Part shown: piece by piece, positions 9,544-18,168 of the stretch | Numbering within the stretch: position 1 is the first letter of the stretch | Layout of the letters: each line of letters opens with the position of its first letter | From: Myxococcales bacterium | GTDB lineage: Bacteria > Myxococcota_A > Polyangia > Polyangiales > Ga0077539 | Direction: 5' to 3' | Length of the DNA stretch: 64,000 nucleotides | NCBI GenBank assembly: GCA_013298625.1 | Contig: JAAFIF010000005.1 | Location: forward strand, 124,001 to 188,000 | Made by a program: the position numbers and the translations under genes | Notes under the pieces: model-generated | The model's database searches: none | What the model was told of the DNA's origin: nothing | What the model saw: only the letters and a program-made list of their open reading frames with translations

Positions 9544-10647
9544 ATGAGCACGTACGACGTAGTGGTGATCGGGGGCGGACTGATCGGGACGCTCTCGGCG
9601 CTGCGCCTGGCGGACGCGGGGCGCACGGTGCTGGTGTTGGAGAGGGCTGTTCCGGGCGCAGAGGCGTCGAGCGCAGCGGCGGGGATTCTTGCGGGGCAAT
9701 CCGAGTCGCGCGTCGACGGACCGCTCTTCGACCTCGCGATCGAGTCGCGCGAGCGATACGTCGCCCTCGCCGAGGAGCTGCGCGCTCGCACCAGCGTCGA
9801 CGTCGGCTTTCGTCGCTGCGGCGCGCTCGAGATCGCAGAGAGCCCCGCGGCGCTCGACGATCTCGAGCGCGTGTTCGCCTGGCAACGCGCGAAGGGACAC
9901 AGCGTTCGTCGCATCGAATCAACGGCGCTTCGCGCGCTCGAGCCGAGGCTCAACGACGGCTTCGCCGGCGCGATCGCCTTCGACGACGACGGGCAGATCG
10001 ACCCTCCCGCGCTCGTCAACGCCGTCACGCAAGCCGCCGAACGCGCGGGCGTCGTCTTTCGCTCGGGCACCACGGTCCGCTCGGTGCGCGTCGAAGACGG
10101 CGTCGCCCGAGGCGTCGAGGTCGAAGACGAGCGCATCGACGCCGCGCACGTGGTCGTCGCTGCGGGCGCGTGGAGCTCCCTGGTCCAAGGCGCCACCATC
10201 GCCGCGGCGTCGGTCAAACCCGCGCGCGGTCAGATCGTCGAGCTCTCGCTGCGCACGCCCCCGCTGCGAAGCGTCGTGTTCGGGCGGGGCGGCTACCTCG
10301 TCCCCAAGTCCGACGGCCGAGTGCTGTGCGGAAGCACCCTCGAGTTCGTCGGCTTTCAACGGGACGTCACGGTGGCGGGCGTCGCGAAGATCCTCGCGAT
10401 GATCACTGGCCTCGCCCCGTCGCTCAGCGACGCGAAGATCACCCGCACCTGGTCGAACTTTCGCCCCTGGTCCGCAGACGGCGCCGCGCTCGTCGGCGAC
10501 GCAGGAATCCGCGGACTCACCCTCGCCACGGGCCATCACCGAAGCGGAATCCTCCTCGCGCCCGCCACCGCCGAGCGCGTCCGCGCGCACGTCGTCGACG
10601 GACGCGTCGAGCCGAGCTCTCCGTGGGCCCCCGCGCGCCGCGCGTAA
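9544..10647 (+). CDS. thiO: Glycine oxidase ThiO, FAD-dependent
   Basis: Oxidises glycine to iminoacetate for the thiazole half of thiamin, using FAD and oxygen. The 367-residue protein opens with the FAD-binding dinucleotide fold VVIGGGLIGTLSALRLADAG (residues 6-25), followed by EASSAAAGIL, and ends with ATGHHRSGILLAPATAE, the C-terminal FAD/substrate element typical of ThiO. Length fits the DAO/ThiO family. ATG 9544 is close to the first conserved strand, so the start is sure. No thiS, thiG or thiE is adjacent. It is divergent from the B12-type regulator with 117 bases between, so light or B12 control is possible but unproven. Sarcosine oxidase is the main alternative function. Confidence 0.88.
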   Translation: MSTYDVVVIGGGLIGTLSALRLADAGRTVLVLERAVPGAEASSAAAGILAGQSESRVDGPLFDLAIESRERYVALAEELRARTSVDVGFRRCGALEIAESPAALDDLERVFAWQRAKGHSVRRIESTALRALEPRLNDGFAGAIAFDDDGQIDPPALVNAVTQAAERAGVVFRSGTTVRSVRVEDGVARGVEVEDERIDAAHVVVAAGAWSSLVQGATIAAASVKPARGQIVELSLRTPPLRSVVFGRGGYLVPKSDGRVLCGSTLEFVGFQRDVTVAGVAKILAMITGLAPSLSDAKITRTWSNFRPWSADGAALVGDAGIRGLTLATGHHRSGILLAPATAERVRAHVVDGRVEPSSPWAPARRA

Positions 10648-10657
10648 GGCTGCTCGA

Positions 10658-10888
10658 TCAGTCGTTGGCGGGGTCGGGCAGCTTGTCGAGCACCTCGCTC
10701 TCTTGAGGAAATCTCCCCTCCAAGTGCTTCGAGAAGAGCAGCCGCCCGTCGACGATCACGTCGAACACGCCGCCGCCCCCCTTCTCGAGCACGGGTTGTA
10801 CGCCGACCTGCCGTTCGATCGCGGCCGCGAGACTCGCAGCCCGGGGTCGGTAGTTTCAGCTCACGCAGTAGCGAATCAGAATGTCCAT
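10658..10888 (-). CDS. SelW-like selenoprotein (Rdx family) with in-frame TGA as selenocysteine
   Basis: A 76-residue thioredoxin-fold protein of the SelW/Rdx family, which acts as a thiol-selenol redox protein. The frame starts at ATG 10888 and reads MDILIRYCVS, then TGA at 10858-10856, then NYRPRAASLAAAIERQVG and on to a second TGA stop at 10660. With TGA read as Sec the motif is C8-V-S-U11, exactly the CxxU redox motif of SelW, and the remainder (KGGGGVFDVIVDGRLLFSKH) fits the family's second half. A hairpin at 10841-10823 has the right place and loop for a bacterial SECIS. The gene is complete apart from that TGA, with no other damage, which argues against a pseudogene. Its mirror neighbour is thiO (convergent). 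selA, selB, selC and selD are not in this window. Confidence 0.8.
10823..10841 (-). promoter_or_regulatory. SECIS-like hairpin for selenocysteine insertion
   Basis: On the minus strand, 14 bases after the in-frame TGA (10858-10856), GGCTGCG pairs with CGCGGCC (seven pairs, one G-U) around loop AGUCU. Bacterial SECIS elements sit within the coding region just after UGA and carry a G in the first two loop positions; the loop here is close to the AGGUCU loop I recall for E. coli fdhF. It would bind SelB. Folding and SelB binding were not computed. Confidence 0.65.
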
Positions 10889-11041
10889 CGCGCCCCGGAC
10901 TCTAGCGCAGCGCGACCGCGCCGAAAGCCCTCTGTTGCGACGGTCATAATATGTCACTCACCGGCGCGCCCGCACGCGCGATTCAGCGGTATCCTCCCGG
11001 CGTCTCTGCGCATTCAGCGACAGAGCAGAAGGACACTGCAG

Positions 11042-12625
11042 ATGGCCATCGAACTGACGGTCGCACTGGTCGAGTCGCTCGCTCCCAAGGCCGACGTCCT
11101 CTCCGACGCGCGCTCGATCGTGCGCCAGGGCAAGCTCAGCAAGCCACAGAAGACCGCGGACGGATCGCTGCTCTGGGGCCTCGTGAAGGGCTCGGGCAAA
11201 GAGCCCTACAGCACCTCCGTCGACCTCGGCGCCAACCCCGAGCGGCCGGTGATGCGATGCTCGTGCCCCTCGCGCATCCACCCCTGCAAGCACTGCGTTG
11301 CGCTGATGGTCGCCTTCACGGAGGGCAAGGGCTTCGCTGAGAAAGAGGCGCCCAAGGACCTGCTCGAGAAGCGCGAGAAGTACGTCGCTCGCGGCGGTGG
11401 CGCAGAAGAGGCCAAAGCGCCGCCCAAAGAAGAGTCGCCCGAGAAGCGTGCGGCGCGCGAGGCGAAGGCCGAGGCCACCAAGAAGGCCGCCGCGGCGAAG
11501 AAGACCGAGATGCAACGAGAGGCGCTCGACGTGCTCGAGAAGTTTCTCTTGGACCTCGTCGCGACCGGCCTCGGCGGCCTGAACGCCAAGAGCCACAAGG
11601 CCATCGACGAACAAGCGCGCAGGATGAACGACGCGGACCTCCGCGGCGCGCACGCGCTGCTCAGGCAGCTCATCGACGCGGCGACGTCCGTCGGAGATTC
11701 TGCGCCGACGAAATCAACGGCCCGAAAGAAGGCCAAGAAGAAGGGCGCGGCCGACGACGAGGCCCCCGAGTCCGAAGAGCGCGGCGCGGCGGACCTGCTG
11801 GCGCAGCGGCACGCGCGGCTCGCGCTCACGATCACGCGTCTGTGGGTCGCTCTGCGCAAGGGCCGCAAGGTCCTCGACGGAAAGCTCGAAGAAGGCGACT
11901 CGCAGTCGGAGTCGGACGCGCAGGTCGAGTCGCTGCTCGGCCGCGCGTGGAAGCTCCCCGAGCTGCAAGAGCGCGGCTACTGGATCAACGACAAGACCTT
12001 CATCGAGCTCGCCCACGAGAAGAGCGAAGACCGCGTGCTCGAGATGCTCGCGCACAAGGGCTACCTGCTCGACCTCGCCGACGGAGCTGTTCACACCGAG
12101 TGGACGGGGCTCCCCTTCGTCGCCCTGCGACAGGCCGCGGCGAGCTTGCGGCAGGCGAGGCAAAACGTCCTCGCCGTGCGCGAAGCGGCGCTCTACCCAG
12201 GCGACGTGGTCAACCGCCGCGTGCGCTGGGACGAAAAGAGCGGCGCGCTCAGCGAGCAGCCGCGCACACAGGCAGAGCTCGACCGCGTACGTGCGCTCGC
12301 CCGTCCGTTCGACGCGGCGATCAAGCTCTTTCGCGAGCAGCTCAAGAACCCCCTGTCGCCGCTCGACGCGGTGCTGCTCTTGGCTGTGAAGAACATCGGC
12401 CGTGTGGGCGCCAACGTCGTCATCGAAGACGGCGCGGGCGCGCGGATCGTGCTGAGAGACGCGCCGAACACGTTCTCGACCATGGACAACCTGCTGCACG
12501 CGGCCGGCGCGTTCGGCGCAGGACCGATGGCCGTGCGGCTGTGGTTCGACCCCAACGAGCGATTGATCTACGGCCAGCCGCTCGCGCTGTTCGCGGGCGA
12601 CCGTCACCTCCGGCTGGGACTCTGA
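11042..12625 (+). CDS. SWIM zinc-finger protein, first gene of a MoxR/vWA cluster
   Basis: A 527-residue cytoplasmic protein. The SWIM motif CxC-x6-CxH is at C73, C75, C82 and H84 and should bind zinc and nucleic acid or protein. A Lys/Glu/Ala-rich helical stretch (about 115-165, with KKAAAAKKTE) follows and is probably a coiled coil, and a second basic stretch lies at about 225-245. The C-terminal 270 residues are of unknown fold. Start ATG 11042 is preceded by AGAAGGAC at good spacing; the frame extends upstream over the selenoprotein gene but that part is shadow. It is followed 26 bases later by a HEAT-repeat gene and heads a tight gene row with MoxR, DUF5682 and vWA genes. Confidence 0.82.
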   Translation: MAIELTVALVESLAPKADVLSDARSIVRQGKLSKPQKTADGSLLWGLVKGSGKEPYSTSVDLGANPERPVMRCSCPSRIHPCKHCVALMVAFTEGKGFAEKEAPKDLLEKREKYVARGGGAEEAKAPPKEESPEKRAAREAKAEATKKAAAAKKTEMQREALDVLEKFLLDLVATGLGGLNAKSHKAIDEQARRMNDADLRGAHALLRQLIDAATSVGDSAPTKSTARKKAKKKGAADDEAPESEERGAADLLAQRHARLALTITRLWVALRKGRKVLDGKLEEGDSQSESDAQVESLLGRAWKLPELQERGYWINDKTFIELAHEKSEDRVLEMLAHKGYLLDLADGAVHTEWTGLPFVALRQAAASLRQARQNVLAVREAALYPGDVVNRRVRWDEKSGALSEQPRTQAELDRVRALARPFDAAIKLFREQLKNPLSPLDAVLLLAVKNIGRVGANVVIEDGAGARIVLRDAPNTFSTMDNLLHAAGAFGAGPMAVRLWFDPNERLIYGQPLALFAGDRHLRLGL

Positions 12626-12651
12626 GAAGCGAAGAGGAGCAACGCAGACCA

Positions 12652-14487
12652 ATGGCTAAAGAAGTGCTTCGCGAACTCGACGCTGACGTCACCAGGCTGC
12701 TCGTCGCAGGGGCCTCGCTCGCGGCGGCGGACGACGGGCTCAGCACCCGCAAAATCGCAGTCAAAGAGCTGGCGACCAAGGCGCCCGCGCTCGCCAAAGT
12801 CTCCGCGCAGATCGACGCGCTCAGCGCGGCAGCCGGCCGCAAGAGCGCAGCCGAGCTGCTCAACCTCGCCGCGATGAGCGCGCAAATCCGCGGGGCGCAA
12901 GCGAAGGCCGCGGACGGCGCCGGCGCGCTCGCCCCGCTCGAGCGACGCGAGCCCATGACGACCCCACTCGGCAGCGCCGCGGCGGACAAGCTGTACAAAG
13001 CGTTTACAGGGACGTCGGACGCGCCCGAAGAGACGCTCGAGACCGCGCTGAAAGACGAAGCGGTGGTGGATTTGCGGTTCGCCAGGGTGGTTCCCAACCT
13101 GGTGGGCGGCGGGATCGACGACGAGATCGTCGTGAAGGTGGTGCGCGCGTACGGCGAAGAAGCGGTGCGCGCGATCGAGGCGAGCTTCGACCCGAAGGGC
13201 GGATGGGGCGACGCCACGCGGCTCGAGATCATCGTCGACGTGCGCGGCAAGGACGCGCTCGCGCTGGTCGAGCGCGCCTTCGACGAAGGCAGCCCCGAGG
13301 TGCGCGCGCACGCGCTCGATCAATGGAAGAAGCTCGACCCCGCGAAGGCCCGCCGCGTGTGCCTCGACCGCGGCGTGAAGGACAAATCCAGCGAGGTCGT
13401 CGACGCCGCGATCTCCGTGCTCAGCGACGCGCACGGCGACGACGAGGTGATCGAGGTCCTGCTGTCGCTGCTCGACAGCGATCACGCGTACGACGCGCGC
13501 AACGCGCTCTCGTCGATCAAGCACGACAAGCTCGCCGAGCGCCTCGTGGCGCTGTTTACGCCGGATTTGCGCACGATCGTCGACTACAAGCCCAAGGCCA
13601 AGAAGAAGGGCGCGGCCACGACCAGCGCGAGCAAGGCCGCGAAGAAAGAAGAAGAGAAGCACATCCGCGCGCACCAGCTACGGGTGGGCTTCGCCGAGAG
13701 CCTCGCCTCGGTGATGCAGCACCACTACACGCCCGAGGTCGAGGCGGCTCTCTTCGACGCGTGGAAGACCGCCAAGCACCTCGACGTGAAGTACACCGCG
13801 GGAGAATCACTCGTGAAGACCCAGCGCGAGGACATCCGCACCGAGCTGCTCAAGGGCATCACGGCGAAGAACTATCGGGAGAGAGAGATCGCGATCACGA
13901 TGATCACGAGCGACCCCGAGAAGTCCTACGAGCGCGCGAAGCCGTACTTCGACCCGAAGAAGCTCAAGGACAAGAAGGTGGTGGACATCGCGGACTCGAT
14001 CCTGTCGAACCTCGAGTCGAGCTGCGACTACGACGACGACGGAAACCCGGTCTTCAAGGGGCTGGACCCGCGTTGGGGGGACCTGCTGATGCCCGCGCTC
14101 GAGGTGAGCTCGTTGCGTTGGTACGCGCTGCAGGTGCTGACCAGCCTCAAGCCACCGAAGCTCTTCGAGCGCCTCGTTGTCATGTTGAACGAGGACAAGA
14201 ACGGCAACGTGGCGCTGGAGGCGATGGCGACGCTGAAGGACCCCCGGACCGTCGGGTTGGTGCTCGAGCTGATGAAGGACAAGAAGGTGTGGGGCGCCGC
14301 CACGGGCTTTCGCAAGCACGCCAGCGGGATCGCCGACGTGTTGCGGGCCTTCGACGACCCAGCGCACGCGCCAGCGATCCGCGAGTTCGCCGAGCTCGCG
14401 GCGAAGAAGACCACGGTCCGCGGCCGCAAGGACTGGAACGTCTCCAACCTCGAGAACGTCGCGCTGCACCTCGAACGCGCCCGTTGA
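12652..14487 (+). CDS. HEAT/ARM-repeat protein of the MoxR/vWA cluster
   Basis: A 611-residue helical-repeat protein, probably a scaffold. From about residue 180 repeated two-helix units appear, such as SPEVRAHALDQWKKLDP, KSSEVVDAAISVLSDAH and DSDHAYDARNALSSIKH, with the V-R-x-x-A-L pattern of HEAT repeats. A Lys/Ala linker (KPKAKKKGAATTSASKAAKK) splits the array near 305-325, and repeats resume after it. The N-terminal 100 residues are separate and Ala-rich. No catalytic motif was seen. Start ATG 12652 follows GAAGAGGAGC. It sits between the SWIM and MoxR genes with gaps of 26 and 42 bases, so it is part of one transcript. A second SWIM plus HEAT pair occurs near the retron at 36-39 kb. Confidence 0.78.
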   Translation: MAKEVLRELDADVTRLLVAGASLAAADDGLSTRKIAVKELATKAPALAKVSAQIDALSAAAGRKSAAELLNLAAMSAQIRGAQAKAADGAGALAPLERREPMTTPLGSAAADKLYKAFTGTSDAPEETLETALKDEAVVDLRFARVVPNLVGGGIDDEIVVKVVRAYGEEAVRAIEASFDPKGGWGDATRLEIIVDVRGKDALALVERAFDEGSPEVRAHALDQWKKLDPAKARRVCLDRGVKDKSSEVVDAAISVLSDAHGDDEVIEVLLSLLDSDHAYDARNALSSIKHDKLAERLVALFTPDLRTIVDYKPKAKKKGAATTSASKAAKKEEEKHIRAHQLRVGFAESLASVMQHHYTPEVEAALFDAWKTAKHLDVKYTAGESLVKTQREDIRTELLKGITAKNYREREIAITMITSDPEKSYERAKPYFDPKKLKDKKVVDIADSILSNLESSCDYDDDGNPVFKGLDPRWGDLLMPALEVSSLRWYALQVLTSLKPPKLFERLVVMLNEDKNGNVALEAMATLKDPRTVGLVLELMKDKKVWGAATGFRKHASGIADVLRAFDDPAHAPAIREFAELAAKKTTVRGRKDWNVSNLENVALHLERAR

Positions 14488-14529
14488 TTCAGTGACCGAT
14501 ATTCAACTCACCTGGAGCTGAGAGCGACG

Positions 14530-15630
14530 ATGGCAAAAGAGAAACAGAGCGAGAGCAACGTCCTGCGCGAGCCCGCAGAGCGCTCGTACGCCGCCGAGCT
14601 CGCGGCGATCGAGAAGGCGGACAAGCACGGCAAGCCGACGGGCTGGAGGCTCTCTCCGCGCGCGGTCGAGCTGTACATCCTCGGCGGAGAGGCGGGCGGC
14701 GTGACGATCACGCCCAAGTACATGGGCGCTCCGCGGCTCGTTCAGATCGCGATCGCGACGCTGGCGACGGACCGCGCGCTGTTGCTGCTCGGCGAGCCTG
14801 GCACGGCGAAGAGCTGGCTCAGCGAGCACCTGTGCGCCGCCATCACGGGGGATTCGCAGCTGCTCGTTCAGGGCACCGCTGGCACCACCGAAGAGCAGGT
14901 CCGCTACTCGTGGAACTACGCGCTCTTGCTCGCCGAAGGCCCCTCGCAGCGCGCGCTCGTCCCCTCGCCGGTCTACCGCGCGATGGAGAACGGCCGGATC
15001 GTTCGCTTCGAAGAGATCACGCGCACGCCGAGCGAGGTGCAGGACGCGTTGATCACCGTGCTCAGTGAGAAGGTGCTGTCGGTCCCCGAGCTCGGGCTGC
15101 ACGTGCAAGCGCGGCGCGGGTTCAACGTGATCGGCACCGCGAATACGCGGGACCGCGGCGTCAACGAGATGTCCTCCGCGCTCAAGCGCCGGTTCAACAT
15201 CGTGGTGCTTCCCGTGCCCGCGGACCTCGAGACCGAGGTGGCGATCGTCGAGAAGCGCGTTCGAGAGATCGGGCACACGCTCGAGCTGCCGTCGGCGCCG
15301 CCGTCGAAAGAAGCAGTGCGCCGCGTGGTGCAGGTCTTTCAAGAGCTCAGGCAGGGCAAGACGCTCGACGGAAAGCAAAAGCTCAAGTCTCCGACCGGCG
15401 TCCTGAGCACCGCCGAAGCGATCAGCGTCCTCGGCAACGCCATGTCCCTCGCCGGCCATTTCGGCAGCGGAAAGATCGCCGACCGCGACATCGCGGCCTC
15501 CGTCCTCGGCGCCGTCGTCAAAGAAGACTCCAAGGACGAAGCGGTCTTCGTCGAGTACCTCGAGGGCGTCGTGAAGAAGCGCGGCGCCGAGTGGGCCGAG
15601 TTCTACAAAGCCTGCAAAGAGCTGGTCTGA
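14530..15630 (+). CDS. MoxR-family AAA+ ATPase
   Basis: A 366-residue AAA+ chaperone-like ATPase that by family works with a vWA partner to remodel or load metal on a target. Walker A GEPGTAKS is at 88-95. The Walker B region reads VRFEEIT at 158-164, with Glu-Glu where most MoxR proteins have Asp-Glu. Sensor 1 is GTANTRD near 201-207, and the arginine-finger element LKRRF is at 218-222. Length and domain order fit MoxR (no extra domains). It lies 42 bases after the HEAT gene and 6 bases before DUF5682. The natural partner is the vWA protein at 19972, on the same strand beyond an antisense kinase. The function is inferred from family and context. Confidence 0.9.
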   Translation: MAKEKQSESNVLREPAERSYAAELAAIEKADKHGKPTGWRLSPRAVELYILGGEAGGVTITPKYMGAPRLVQIAIATLATDRALLLLGEPGTAKSWLSEHLCAAITGDSQLLVQGTAGTTEEQVRYSWNYALLLAEGPSQRALVPSPVYRAMENGRIVRFEEITRTPSEVQDALITVLSEKVLSVPELGLHVQARRGFNVIGTANTRDRGVNEMSSALKRRFNIVVLPVPADLETEVAIVEKRVREIGHTLELPSAPPSKEAVRRVVQVFQELRQGKTLDGKQKLKSPTGVLSTAEAISVLGNAMSLAGHFGSGKIADRDIAASVLGAVVKEDSKDEAVFVEYLEGVVKKRGAEWAEFYKACKELV

Positions 15631-15636
15631 GCCGCG

Positions 15637-18168
15637 ATGGCCACGAGCAAACGAGCCGCCAAACCAGCGGAGAGCCCCGCGAAATCCCCGGAGAAATCCC
15701 CGGCGAAGAAGCCCTCCGCCGGGCCGCTCACGATTTCATCTGGGCCGCTCGGGCGCATCTTCGGCGTTCGGCACCTCTCGCCGATGGGCGCGCTGCAGCT
15801 CGAGCGCTTCATCGACGAGGTCGAGCCCACGGCCATCGTGATCGAGGGTCCCTCCGACGCCGACGCGATGATCCCGCTGCTCGCGCACAAAAAGAGCAAG
15901 CCGCCGCTGGCCATCCTGTCGTTTACGCAGGCGCGGCCCGTGCGCTCGATCTTGTATCCGCTCGCGGCGTACTCGCCCGAGTGGATGGCGATCACCAAGG
16001 GGCTGCAGCGCAAGTCCGTCGTGCGCTTCATGGACCTTCCCGCCGAGGCGTTTCTCGCTGAATCCGCAGCGAAGGACGACGAAGACGAAGACGCCGCTAG
16101 CGACGAGCCCCGCACGGACACCGAGGCGTACCTCGACGACCCGTACACCGCCATCGCGCGGGTCACGGGCGAGCCCGACCACGACACCTGGTGGGAGCGC
16201 CACTTCGAGCACAACGCCGAGCCCGAGGCGTACCGCGAGGCCATCCACGAGTTCGGCGCGCAGCTGCGCGCGGTGCGCAGGGACTCGGGCAAGCGCGAGC
16301 GCGAGACGCTCACACGCGAGGCGTACATGCGCCGCGTGCTGCGCGAGGTGATCCGCGAAGGGCACTCGCCGGACAAGATCGTCGTGGTGTGCGGCGCCTA
16401 CCACGCGCCGGTCTTGACCGCAGAAGAGCACGCGATGACCGACGCAGAGCTCGCGAAGCTCCCGCGCTCGCCGTGCACGCACACGATCATGCCGTACAGC
16501 TACCCGAGGCTCTCGGCGCAGTCCGGGTACGGCGCGGGCAACAACGCTCCTGCGTACTACCAGGTGCTCTTCGATCAGCGACGCGCTGGACGGCCGCAGC
16601 ACGCTGGGTACCGAATTCTGAGCGCCATCGCAGGGCGCCTGCGCGCGCGCGGCAACATCCGCTCGAGCGCCGAGGTCATCGAAGCCTCGCGGCTCGCGCA
16701 CGCCCTCGCCGCGATGAACGAGGGCTCGCACGCCCCCGCGCTGCGCGACCTGCTCGACGGCGCGCTCACGTGCCTCACGCACGGCGATCAAGCCCTGCTC
16801 GATCAGTGCGCGCGCGAGGTGGTCGTCGGCGACGAGATCGGCGCGGTGGCGCCCGGCGTCGCGCGCACCAGTATTCAAGACGACTTCTACCGACTCGTGA
16901 AGGACCTGCGCCTCGACGAGTACCTCAAGGACAAGCGGCAGCCCGTGAAGGGCCGCGCCAAGGACGGAAAGGTCGAGGCGCTCGATCTGCGCGAAGACCG
17001 CCGCGCGGCCACGGCGGCGAGCGCGCTGCGCGACCGCAACGTCTCGATCTTTCTGCATCGGTTGTGCGCGCTGGGCGTGGCGTTTGCGAAGCTCGAGTAC
17101 TCGGGCAGCGACGTGGACCTCGACGCTGACGCCGCTGACGCCGCGGCGCCGAGGCGATGGTCGCGGCGACAGAGCACGTTCAAAGAGTCTTGGTCCGCGC
17201 AGTGGACGCCGGACTGCGAGATCGCGTTGGTCGAGTGCGCGCTGCGCGGCGACACCGTCGAGATCGCGGCGATCCGCGCGCTGCAAGAGAAGCTCGCGCA
17301 GGCGACGACCGTCGGAGACGCGGCGCAGCTCGCGCTCGTCGCGATGCAGTGCGAGCTGCAAGACGCGATGAACGCGGCGGTGGAGCGGGTCCGCGAGCTC
17401 GGCGTCGACGACGGCAGCTTCGCGTCGATCGCCGCGGCGGTCCGCAGGCTCAGCGACCTGACGAGCTATGGGAGCGTCCGCAAGGTGGACCTCGCGCCGC
17501 TCGAGCCGCTGGTCGCGCAGCTCTTTCTCAGGGCGACGCTGCTGCTGCCGACCTCGGTGCGCGGAGACGACGCGGCGGCGCGGGCGGTCGGAGAGGCGAT
17601 GGGCGATCTGCAGTGGGGCGCCCTCACCAGCGCGTTCGCGGAGAAGAGCGAAGGCGCCGCGGTGTTCGACGAGGCGATGGTCGAGCGCTGGTGGCGCGCG
17701 CTCGACGGGGTCGCCGACGACGACGGCGCGCACGGGTTCTGCGCGGGCGTGGCCAACGCGCTCTTGCTCGAGCGCGCGAAGGTCACCGACGAGGCGCTCG
17801 ATCGCCGCGTGGCGCTGCGCATCTCGCCGGGGCTCGACCCCAACGCGGTCGGCAACTATTTCGAGGGATTGTCCTCGAGAAATCGCATGGCGCTGCTGTC
17901 GCGCAAGGTGCTGTGGCGCAGCATGACCGAGTTCGTCGAGCAGCTCGAGCACGAAGACTTCAAGCGCAGCGTGGTGGGGCTGCGGAGGGCGTTCGGCGCG
18001 TTCGAGACCGGCGAGGCGCGGCGCGTCGCAGAGATCCTCACGGAGATCTGGGGCGGAGGAAGCGAGGTCGCCGCGGCCATCACGGGCGCCGTCGAGTCCA
18101 AGGTCGACGCCGCCGAGCTGGCTGCGCTCAACGACGACCTCGAGGGGCTGGACGACCTGGATCTGTAG
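15637..18168 (+). CDS. DUF5682-family protein of the MoxR/vWA cluster
   Basis: An 843-residue protein. After a Lys/Pro/Ala-rich tail of about 30 residues comes FGVRHLSPMGALQLERF and then IVIEGPSDADAMIPLL, the N-terminal hallmark of DUF5682 (GVRH...EGPSD). I recall these being grouped with the EreA/ChaN/TIKI-like hydrolase superfamily, in which such His and Glu residues are active-site candidates. A further VVVCGAYHAPVL near 250 has another conserved-looking His. The C-terminal half is long and helical. No signal peptide or membrane segment is visible. The start at ATG 15637 is 6 bases after the MoxR stop, so translation is probably linked. Its last 41 bases overlap the convergent kinase gene. 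Biochemical activity is not established by the sequence. Confidence 0.8.
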   Translation: MATSKRAAKPAESPAKSPEKSPAKKPSAGPLTISSGPLGRIFGVRHLSPMGALQLERFIDEVEPTAIVIEGPSDADAMIPLLAHKKSKPPLAILSFTQARPVRSILYPLAAYSPEWMAITKGLQRKSVVRFMDLPAEAFLAESAAKDDEDEDAASDEPRTDTEAYLDDPYTAIARVTGEPDHDTWWERHFEHNAEPEAYREAIHEFGAQLRAVRRDSGKRERETLTREAYMRRVLREVIREGHSPDKIVVVCGAYHAPVLTAEEHAMTDAELAKLPRSPCTHTIMPYSYPRLSAQSGYGAGNNAPAYYQVLFDQRRAGRPQHAGYRILSAIAGRLRARGNIRSSAEVIEASRLAHALAAMNEGSHAPALRDLLDGALTCLTHGDQALLDQCAREVVVGDEIGAVAPGVARTSIQDDFYRLVKDLRLDEYLKDKRQPVKGRAKDGKVEALDLREDRRAATAASALRDRNVSIFLHRLCALGVAFAKLEYSGSDVDLDADAADAAAPRRWSRRQSTFKESWSAQWTPDCEIALVECALRGDTVEIAAIRALQEKLAQATTVGDAAQLALVAMQCELQDAMNAAVERVRELGVDDGSFASIAAAVRRLSDLTSYGSVRKVDLAPLEPLVAQLFLRATLLLPTSVRGDDAAARAVGEAMGDLQWGALTSAFAEKSEGAAVFDEAMVERWWRALDGVADDDGAHGFCAGVANALLLERAKVTDEALDRRVALRISPGLDPNAVGNYFEGLSSRNRMALLSRKVLWRSMTEFVEQLEHEDFKRSVVGLRRAFGAFETGEARRVAEILTEIWGGGSEVAAAITGAVESKVDAAELAALNDDLEGLDDLDL

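Noticed and set aside
10856-10858. In-frame TGA in the SelW-like gene read as a nonsense mutation (pseudogene)
   Set aside because: It falls exactly on the U of CxxU, the rest of the frame is intact, and a SECIS-like hairpin follows at the right distance. Selenocysteine explains all three; a random stop explains none.
15736-17952. 738-residue minus-strand open frame opposite DUF5682
   Set aside because: Arg/Val/His-rich shadow; the plus strand carries the DUF5682 signature and normal codon pattern.
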